DNA from: Lamellibrachia columna | Lineage: Eukaryota > Annelida > Polychaeta > Sabellida > Siboglinidae | Assembly (NCBI GenBank): GCA_963662155.1 | Contig: OY759268.1 | Location: forward strand, 9,230,868-9,294,867 | DNA: 64,000 nucleotides | Direction of reading: 5' to 3' | Shown: positions 26,437 through 36,074 of the stretch, in pieces | How positions within the stretch are numbered: the stretch's first letter is position 1 | Layout of the letters: every line of letters starts with the position of its first letter | Notes under the pieces: model-generated | Told to the model about the DNA's origin: nothing | The model's input: only the letters and a program-made list of their open reading frames with translations | Database searches by the model: none | Translations under genes and position numbers: made by a program

Positions 26437-28165
26437 CGGTCTCGCAATCTTCTCCCGTGTAACCAGGAACGCATAGACATTTGTACGCAGAACCGTCTTT
26501 TTTACTAATACACGTGGCACCGTTTTCGCAAGGTTTATACTTGCACAAGCCTGTAAAATCTGTGAGATAAACAACGTGATCAAATGAACACATCATTTTA
26601 ATATATCTATAGATTGTGTTGTGCTACATGGAAACACAATTATGCAGTTGGAAATTAATTAAGCATATGTAATGTTCGCTATACGTCGCTTTAACACAAT
26701 TGCAGATAAAGTTGTCATTTAAATAGTCCACCTATTCGTCAATTTGACGGAAGCTAAATTACGTTTCAGCAGTTCAAATGAAAATTGTCCGTGATAATTT
26801 TATCTGTCTGTTCCAATACTATAATTACTAATCATTTCATAAAATGTATTTAATTAAAGTAAACACGCACTAAAAACTTATTTCACAAAGGTTTTTTATC
26901 TGAATATCTGTTACACCAAGCAGTGTTGATATAATGTCACTGCAACAATGACTCCAATGTTGAAGTCGGAAGTGGTTATTTTATTTGCAGTCCAATTTGA
27001 AACCGTCAATATAGATTAATTCTTAAAAGTGCGATTCCTTTACCTGAATATTGTATTGACGTTGCCGGGATAGATGCAGATGATATTGACGTTGCCGATG
27101 TTGCAGGCCGTACTGTAGTTGTTGTTGGACGAACGGGTGATGTAGCTGTTGCAGAAGCAATATGCGACGGAAAAGTAGAAAGAAACATTAATGTTGAAGA
27201 TATATATGCTAAACGAATGTCAAATAAATACGGCATTACGTCATTCCATTAGGAGAAATGGATTCAACTTTGGAAGTAGGTGGTGCAAAGAAATACAATT
27301 TTCTTTTGTAATTATCATTATAAAAATTCAGTACAATTATAGCTTTTTGTTTTCATTATTAATGTAGTGTGATAAAACGATATTCCACACAGGTTTTTTA
27401 TTTGAAGATCTGTTACACCAAGCAATGTTTAAAAAATGTAAATATAACATTAACTCGAATGTTGAAGACGGAAGTGGCTATTTTTTTTTGCAAGGCACTT
27501 TTATACCGTCAATATCGATTAATTGCATAAAAGTACGTTTCCGTTACCTGGAGATTCTTTTGAAGTTGCCGGGATAGATACAGTTGATATTGACGTTGCC
27601 GATGTTGCAGGCGGAACTGTAGTTGTTGATGTCCGAACGGGTATTGTAGTTGTTGCAGAAGCTATATGAGACGGAACAATAGAGACAAACTTTTATTTTG
27701 TAAACACACATGATTATCGTATATCAAATTAACTACGACATTACGTCATTCGATTTGGAAAAATGGATTCACCTTTGGAAGTAGATGGTGTAAAGAAATG
27801 CAATTTACTGGTGTAATTATCATTGTAAAAACTGAGTAGAATGATACATTTTCGTTTACATTATAGATATAGTCTCAGAAAACGATATTCCAAACAGGTT
27901 TTTTATTTGAAGATATGTTAAACCAAGCATTGTTGATATAATGTAACTCTAACATTGACTCTAACGTTGAAGACGGAAGTGGCTTTTTTATTTGCAGTGC
28001 AATTGTGTACCGTAAATATCGATTAATTGCCTAAAAGTACGTTTCCGGTACCTGGAGATTGTGTTGAAGTAGCCGGGATGGATACAGTTGATATTGACGT
28101 TGCCGATGTTGCAGGCCAGGCTGTAGTTGTTGTTGGGCGAACGGATGCTGTCTTTGTTGTATAGG
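26437..28165 (-). CDS. Array A unit 8: second 2.49 kb copy
   Basis: EGF exon 26437-26559. Thr exons: alpha 27044-27208, beta 27548-27661, delta 28052-28165. One delta codon change (ACG to AAG, near 28150, giving TTKTASVRP) separates it from unit 7. All exon edges are intact. Confidence 0.6.
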
Positions 28166-28926
28166 CTATATCAGACGGAATAATAAATAAAATACTTACT
28201 TTTTTATACAAAAATACTGAACGAAAATCAAATTAACTACGGCATTGCGTCATCCGAATTCAAACAATGGATTTACCTTTGGAAGTACTTGGTGCAATGA
28301 AATACAATTTTCTTACTAAATTATAATTGTACAAATTCAGTAACATTATAGCTTTTGGTTTGCATTATTGATATTTCCTCATCAAACGATATTCAAAGAT
28401 TTAAACGAAATTTCAAAAGATTCTTCGCATGATTCGACAGCAAAGTAGCAATACAAACCCGAGCAGTTTCACAAAAATCGTAGCAAGTGGGGAAATATAA
28501 TAACAAATCACATCAAAAAGCATTGTGATAATAAAAAAATAGCTCGATTCCAGGTTGTGTTTTCAGATTTTCGCTTGTCATATTCCAACTGAATATTTTG
28601 ATATTGTTCTTCCATGTTAGAAACGCATACTGATGTAATAAAGAGTAAATTATTTTCAGCATTATCTGCTGAATAGTTGAGAACTATAAAAACTAATGTT
28701 GAGGTAAGAGACACAGCCAAACGACATCCGCTTTGGAAGAATGGTTTCACCTATGAAAGTGGATTATACAAAAAATAAAATTTTCTGATGTAGTCATTAT
28801 TGTACTAATTCAGTATTATTATATTTCCTTTTTCCATTATTCATATAGTCTGAACAAACGATGTTCAATAGATTGAAACAAAAGTTCAAAAGGCACGTTG
28901 AACTCCTAAGACGTAAGCAAACATAC

Positions 28927-31661
28927 CGGTCTCGCAATCTTCTCCCGTGTAACCAGGAACGCATAGACATTTGTACGCAGAACCGTCTTTTTTACTAATA
29001 CACGTGGCACCGTTTTCGCAAGGTTTATACTTGCACAAGCCTGTAAAATCTGTGAGATAAACAACGTGATCAAATGAACACATCATTTTAATATATCTAT
29101 AGATTGTGTTGTGCTACATGGAAACACAATTATGCAGTTGGAAATTAATTAAGCATATTTAATGTTCGCTATACGTCGCTTTAACACAATTGCAGATGAA
29201 GTTGTCATTTAAATAGTCCACCTATTCGTCAATTTGACGGAAGCTAAATTACGTTTCAGCAGTTCAAATGAAAATTGTCCGTGATAATTTTATCTGTCTG
29301 TTCCAATACTATAATTACTAATCATTTCATAAAATGTATTTAATTAAAGTAAACACGCACTAAAAACTTATTTCACAAAGGTTTTTTATCTGAATATCTG
29401 TTACACCAAGCAGTGTTGATATAATGTCACTGCAACAATGACTCCAATGTTGAAGTCGGAAGTGGTTATTTTATTTGCAGTCCAATTTGAAACCGTCAAT
29501 ATAGATTAATTCTTAAAAGTGCGATTCCTTTACCTGAATATTGTATTGACGTTGCCGGGATAGATGCAGATGATATTGACGTTGCCGATGTTGCAGGCCG
29601 TACTGTAGTTGTTGTTGGACGAACGGGTGATGTAGCTGTTGCAGAAGCAATATGCGACGGAAAAGTAGAAAGAAACATTAATGTTGAAGATATATATGCT
29701 AAACGAATGTCAAATAAATACGGCATTACGTCATTCCATTAGGAGAAATGGATTCAACTTTGGAAGTAGGTGGTGCAAAGAAATACAATTTTCTTTTGTA
29801 ATTATCATTATAAAAATTCAGTACAATTATAGCTTTTTGTTTTCATTATTAATGTAGTGTGATAAAACGATATTCCACACAGGTTTTTTATTTGAAGATC
29901 TGTTACACCAAGCAATGTTTAAAAAATGTAAATATAACATTAACTCGAATGTTGAAGACGGAAGTGGCTATTTTTTTTTGCAAGGCACTTTTATACCGTC
30001 AATATCGATTAATTGCATAAAAGTACGTTTCCGTTACCTGGAGATTCTTTTGAAGTTGCCGGGATAGATACAGTTGATATTGACGTTGCCGATGTTGCAG
30101 GCGGAACTGTAGTTGTTGATGTCCGAACGGGTATTGTAGTTGTTGCAGAAGCTATATGAGACGGAACAATAGAGACAAACTTTTATTTTGTAAACACACA
30201 TGATTATCGTATATCAAATTAACTACGACATTACGTCATTCGATTTGGAAAAATGGATTCACCTTTGGAAGTAGATGGTGTAAAGAAATGCAATTTACTG
30301 GTGTAATTATCATTGTAAAAACTGAGTAGAATGATAGCTTTTCGTTTACATTATAGATATAGTCTCAGAAAACGATATTCCAAACAGGTTTTTTATTTGA
30401 AGATATGTTAAACCAAGCATTGTTGATATAATGTAACTCTAACATTGACTCTAACGTTGAAGACGGAAGTGGCTTTTTTATTTGCATTGCAATTGTGTAC
30501 CGTAAATATCGATTAATTGCCTAAAAGTACGTTTCCGGTACCTGGAGATTGTGTTGAAGTAGCCGGGATGGATACAGTTGATATTGACGTTGCCGCTGTT
30601 GCAGGCCGGGCTGTAGTTGTTGTTGGGCGAACGGGTGATGTAGCTGTTGCAGAAGCAATATGCGACGGAAAAGTAGAAAGAAACATTAATGTTTTAGATA
30701 TATATGCAAAACGAATGTAAATAACTACGGCATTACGTCATTCCATTTGGAGAAATGGATTCACCTTTGGAAGTAGGTGGTGCAAAGAAATACAATTTTC
30801 TTTTGTAATTATCATTATAAAAATTCAGTAGAATTATAGCTTTTTGTTTTCATTATTGATGTAGTCTGATAAAACGATATTCCACACAGGTTTTTTATTT
30901 GAAGATCTGTTACACCAAGCAGTGTTTAAAAAATGTAAATATAACATTAACTCGAAAGATGAAGACGGAAGTGGCTATTTTTTTTGGCAAGGCAATTTTA
31001 TACCGTCAATATCGATTAATTGCATAAAAGTACGTTTCCGTTACCTGGAGATTCTGTTGAAGTTGCCGGGATAGATACAGTTGATATTGACGTTGCCGAT
31101 GTTGCAGGCGGAACTGTAGTTGTTGATGTCCGAACGGGTATTGTAGTTGTTGCAGAAGCTATATGAGACGGAACAATAGAGAAACACTTTTATTTTGTAA
31201 ACACACATGATTATCGAATATCAAATTAACTACGACATTACGTCATTCGATTTGGAAAAATGGGTTCACCATTGGAAGTAGATGGTGTAAAGAAATGCAA
31301 TTTACTGGTGTAATTATCATTGTAAAAACTTAGTAGAATGATAGCTTTTCTTTTACATTATATATATATTCTGAGAAAACGATATTCCAAACAGGTTTTT
31401 TATTTAAAGATATGTTAAACCAAGCATTGTTGATAAAATGTAACTCTAACATTGACTCTAACGTTGAAGACGGAAGTGGATTTTTTATTTGCAGTGCAAT
31501 TGTGTACCGTAAATATCGATTAATTGCCTAAAAGTACGTTCTCGTACCTGGAGATTGTGTTGAAGTAGCCGGGATGGATACAGTTGATATTGACGTTGCC
31601 GATGTTGCAGGCCGGGTTTTAGTTGTTGTTGGGCGAATGGATGCTGTCGTTGTTGTATAAG
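28927..31661 (-). CDS. Array A unit 9: EGF + five Thr exons, one gamma exon without acceptor
   Basis: EGF exon 28927-29049. Thr exons: alpha 29534-29698, beta 30038-30151, gamma 30542-30706, beta 31045-31158, delta 31548-31661. The gamma copy has lost both possible acceptors: the canonical one (ATATTG, as in all gamma copies) and the extended one (TTTTG instead of TTTAG at 30707-30708). It is probably skipped. The EGF-alpha-beta end matches units 7 and 8; the gamma-beta-delta end matches units 3-5. Confidence 0.58.
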
Positions 31662-32420
31662 CTATATCAGTCGGAATAATAAATAAAATCCTTACTTTTT
31701 TATACAAAAATACTGAACGAAAATCAAATTAACTACGGCATTACGTCATCCGAATTCAAACAATGGATTTACCTTTGGAAGTACTTGGTGCAAAGAAATA
31801 CAATTTTCTTACGTAATTATAATTGTACAAATTCAGTAACATTATAGCTTTTGGTTTACATTATTGATATATCCTGATCAAACGATATTGAAAGATTTAA
31901 ACGAAATTTCAAAAGATTCTTCGCATGACTCGACAGCAAAGTAGCAATACAAACCCGAGCAGTTTCACAAAAATCGTAGCAAGTGGGGAAATATAATAAA
32001 AAATCACATCAAAAAGCATTGTGAGAATAAAAAAATAGCTCGATTCCAGGTTGTGTTTTCAGATTTTCGGTTGTCATATTCCAACTGAATATATTGATAT
32101 TGTTCTTCCATATTAGAAACGCATACTTATGTAATAAAGAGTAAATTATTTTCGGCATTATCTGCTGAAAAGTTGAGAACTATAAAAACTAATTTTGAGG
32201 TAAGAGACAGCCAAACGACATCCGCTTTGGGAAAATGGTTTCACCTATGAAAGTGGATTATACAAAAAATATTTTTTTTTGATGTAGTCATTATTGTACT
32301 AATTCAGAATTATTATATTTCCTTTTTCCATTATTCATATAGTCTGAACAAACTATGTTCAATAGATTGAAACGAAAGTTCAAAAGCCACGTTGAACTCC
32401 TAAGACGTAAGCAAACATAC

Positions 32421-33610
32421 CGGTCTCGCAATCTTCTCCCGTGTAACCAGGAACGCATAGACATTTGTACGCAGAATCGTCTTTTTCACTAATACACGTG
32501 GCACCGTTTTCGCAAGGTGTATACTTGCACAAGCCTGTAAAATCTGTGAGATAAACAACGTGATCAAATGAACACATTATTTTAATATATCTAAAGATTG
32601 TGTTGTGCTACATGGAAATTCAATTATGCAGTTGGAAATTAATTAAGCATATTTAATGTTCGATATACGTCGCTTTAACACAATTGCAGATACAGTTGTC
32701 ATTTAAATAGTCCACCTATTCGTCAATTTGACGGAAGCTAAATTACGTTTCAGCAGTTCAAATGAAAATGTTCCGTGATAATTTTTTCTCTGTTCCAATA
32801 CTATAATTACTAATCATTTCATAAAATGTATTCAATTAAAGTAAACACGCACTGAAAACTTAATCCACAAAGGTTTTTTATTTGAATATCTGTTACATCA
32901 AGCAGTGTTTTTATAATGTCACTGCAACAATGACTCCAATGTTGAAGTCGGAAGTGGCTATTTTATTTGCAGTCCAATTTTATACCGTCAATATAGATTA
33001 ATTCTTAAAAGTGCGATTCCTTTACCTGAATATTGTATTGACGTTGATGGAATAGATGCAGATGATATTGACGTTGCCGATGTTGCAGGCCGTATTGTAG
33101 TTGTTGTTGGACGAACGGGTGAGGTAGCTGTTGCAGAATCTATATGAGACGGAACAATACAGAAAAACTTTTATTTTGTAAACACACATGATTATCGTAT
33201 ATCAAATTAACTACGACATTACGTCATTCGATTTGGAAGAAAGGATTCACCTTTGGAAGTAGATGGTGTAAAGAAATGCAATTTACTGGTGTAATTATCA
33301 TTGTAAAAACTGAGTAGAATGATAGCTTTTCATTTACATTATAGATATAGTCTGAGAAAACGATATTCCAAACAGGTTTTTTATTTGAAGATATGTTAAA
33401 CCAAGCATTGTTGATAAAATGTAACTCTAACGTTGAAGACGGAAGTGGCTTTTTTATTTGCAGTGCAATTTTGTACCGTAAATATCGATTAATTGCATAA
33501 AAGTACGTTTCCGCTACCTGGAGATTGTGTTGAAGTAGCCGGGATGGATACAGTTGATATTGACGTTGCCGATGTTGCAGGGCGAACGGATGCTGTCGTT
33601 GTTGTATAAG
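32421..33610 (-). CDS. Array A unit 10: EGF + mosaic alpha/beta exon + short delta exon
   Basis: EGF exon 32421-32543 is intact. Thr exon 33026-33139 has an alpha donor side (SIQYSG) and a beta acceptor side (CTCATATAG), with the switch near 33120-33135. It returns to 38 codons with a canonical acceptor. Delta exon 33518-33610 is only 31 codons because 21 bases of the Thr run are deleted in frame. Positions 33611-34215 are the usual delta-to-EGF intron, cut by the retrotransposon. Confidence 0.58.
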
Positions 33611-34215
33611 CTATATCAGACGGAATAATAAATAAAATCCTTACTTTTTTTATACAAAAATACTTAACGAAAATCAAATTAACTATTTTATTACGTCATC
33701 CGAATTCAAACAATGAATTTACCTTTGGAAGTACTTGGTGCGAAGAAATAAAATTTTCTTACGTAATTATGATTGTACAAATTCAGTAACATTATAGCTT
33801 TTGGTTTGCATTATTGATATATCCTGATCAAACGATATTCAAATATTTAAACGAAATTTCAAAAGATTCTTCGCATGACTCGACAACAAAGTAGGAATAC
33901 AAACCCGAGCAGTTTCACAAAAATCGAAGCAAGTGGGGAAATATAATAAAAAATCACATCAAAAAGCATTGTGAGAATAAAAAAATAGCGCGATTCCAAG
34001 TTGTTTTTTAAGATGTTCGCTTGTCATATTCCAACTGAATATATTGATATTGTTCTTCCATATTAGAAACGCATACTGATGTAGTAAAGAGGAAATTATT
34101 TTCGGCATTATCTGCTGAATAGTTGAGAACTATACAAACTAATTTTGAAGTAAGTGACACAACCAAACGACATCCGCTTTGGAAGAATGGTTTCACCTAT
34201 GAAAGTGGATTATAC

Positions 34216-34227
34216 AAAAAAAATTAT
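34216..34227. repeat. 12-bp direct repeat at left edge of DIRS-like element
   Basis: AAAAAAAATTAT here recurs at 40691-40702, on either side of the inserted element. The flanking host sequence (GTGGATTATAC to the left, GATGTAGTCATTA to the right) is contiguous in the uninterrupted array units. It could be a target duplication or the short shared core used by a recombinase. Confidence 0.6.
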
Positions 34228-34668
34228 ATTTTTACAAATGTCAAAATAGTGTTTTTACAATGTGAGGTGAAAATGACTGGTTTAATTGTTGCGGTAGTGT
34301 TAGTCTGTGATCTTCAGTCCGCAACCTGGGAAACAGTCCGCAGTACGCGAAACGGTTCGTGGTCAAATGACGCTAGGTGATCACGTGGCAAACGAGAGGC
34401 ATTCCCTTTGTGTTGGAACTCTGAGCCACGCTAGACGTATTTTGCAGAGCCATCACATTGGAAGTTTTTCTTTGACAAGTTCAAAGTTCGTATGAAATAA
34501 TTTATTTGTACCAGGCTTTTGCCTATATTGTTCTTAAAGTTGTACGCTTTGTTAACGTAATTTTGATTTGATTATCCTTGATTTATTGTACATTTACTGC
34601 TTCCGTCTTTGTTAACTGAACGCCGCCATTTTGTTACTTTCGAATACGCCTGGGTAAACGCATCGGCT

Positions 34669-35271
34669 ATGGACGGCAACTCTGACCTGTTAATTTTCGG
34701 TCATAGTTTTGTTCGTCGTCTGCAGGAATACGTGTTTCGTAAGGATACTTCTAAAGTTGTTGGTGCAGACTTGGGTATTTCTGTGCAATTTTCCGATGTT
34801 TTTTACCGTTTTGTAGGGGGCCTCACTCTTGATCGTTTGATAAACGAGTTGCCCCTAGTCCGTGATCTTTCGCCAAAGGCGGTAATTATCGATATCGGCA
34901 CTAATGACTTGTCGAATGTCGGTGTAGATCCAGTTATGCTTGCTAAGCGGATAATTGATTTCGCAAAGCTGGTTGCTGCAGTAAACTCGGTTGCCGAGGT
35001 TCTTGTTTGTCAGGTCCTTCCTCGTGTGGTGGTGCGACCGACTGGGCGGACAAGATTCCCGACACGCGTCGATTTCAACGACGCTCGTTTTGTGGTAAAC
35101 CATACGCTGGCTGCCTTGATCGCCGACCTGCCCCATATTCACTATTGGCGGCACCGCGGCATGCACGCCAACTGGCAGCAATATTTTGATCGGTTTGGGG
35201 TGCATCTTAATGATGCTGGTATGCGCAAGTATGTGCGCAGTATTCGTGGAGCAGCTGCTGATCGGTTTTAA
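34669..35271 (+). CDS. SGNH/GDSL hydrolase-like protein of the retrotransposon
   Basis: 200 residues from ATG 34669. Block I is IFGHSF (Ser13 as nucleophile), block II the Gly pair GGL at 50-51, block III GTND (Asn79), and block V ends RFGVHLND (His179). SGNH hydrolases are small esterase-fold enzymes acting on acyl esters. Their role in retrotransposons is unknown. Three bases before the histidine, where the family has Asp (DxxH), this copy has Phe176; Asp174 is nearby. Activity is therefore doubtful. The ORF is uninterrupted and sits first in the element. Confidence 0.75.
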   Translation: MDGNSDLLIFGHSFVRRLQEYVFRKDTSKVVGADLGISVQFSDVFYRFVGGLTLDRLINELPLVRDLSPKAVIIDIGTNDLSNVGVDPVMLAKRIIDFAKLVAAVNSVAEVLVCQVLPRVVVRPTGRTRFPTRVDFNDARFVVNHTLAALIADLPHIHYWRHRGMHANWQQYFDRFGVHLNDAGMRKYVRSIRGAAADRF

Positions 35272-36074
35272 TGCCTGTCAACTCTTGTCTTGTGCATGTA
35301 TTTCTGCTATATTGCCTGGCGTTCACATCAGAAGTAAACAATTTTATGTAGCTTTGCTGTTAACGTTGCTGATGCAAGTATCCGTTAATTATCTGACATC
35401 AACTACATGCCATGCATTTGCCTCGTTCTTTGTCAGGATACTGCTGGCATTTTAATAATAGGTGTACATAGTGGCGTCAATGTTTAATTTAAGTGCCAGT
35501 GTCTCCACAGCTACCTCTTTGTGGTGTGATTTTATTTGTGCAATAATTTGTCACTTTCATACTAGTAATGTATTACTATATTGCATTTTATTATTACTGG
35601 CTGTGCTTGACCAGTTTGGTGCTATTCGCGGTCGTGCGCACAGTGATATGCATTTTCTATCCTGTTCGTATAGTGTACCGTGCATGTACTTGCACTTTCT
35701 CTACCCCAACAGTTCACAACTTGGGGGTTGTGTTGTTACGCACCAGCAATCGGGTGTATCTTTCCCAGTTATGATTGCAACACTTTGGTGCTCTTCGCGG
35801 TCGTGCGAACAGTGATATGAGATTTCTATCCTGTTCGTATGGTGTAGCGTGCATGTATTCGCACAATTGTGCCATTTTGTCCGTTGGTGCCAGCAATCAT
35901 AGAGCACTGTCTCTACCAGTATGATTGCGTTCGTTTGGTACCTTAGGGTTTCTCTGTGTGAGCAGTTGTTGTCTCTACTATGAGTTATTGTCCTATGGGC
36001 AGTTGTTGTCTCTACAGTGAGTTACTGCCATAGTTATCACACAGTAATGGCATGATTGTTGCAGTTTCAATGTG
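35272..36074 (+). other. Element spacer with internal duplication
   Basis: No credible ORF. A segment of about 80 bp (TTGGTGCT..TTCGCGGTCGTGCG..ACAGTGATATG) occurs at about 35618-35700 and again at about 35782-35866. A shorter pair, GCAGTTGTTGTCTCTAC, is at 35961-35977 and 36000-36016. It may be leader sequence for the Gag-RT ORF or part of a terminal-repeat system. Confidence 0.5.
35618..35866 (+). repeat. Direct duplication upstream of the Gag-RT ORF
   Basis: Two copies of about 80 bp, roughly 164 bp apart, share GGTCGTGCG, ACAGTGATATG, TCTATCCTGTTCGTAT and GTGCATGTA with scattered differences. Confidence 0.7.

Noticed and set aside
35186..35907. Several 60-117 codon frames between the SGNH and Gag-RT ORFs
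   Set aside because: They overlap each other on both strands, have no motifs and are cut by a local direct duplication.
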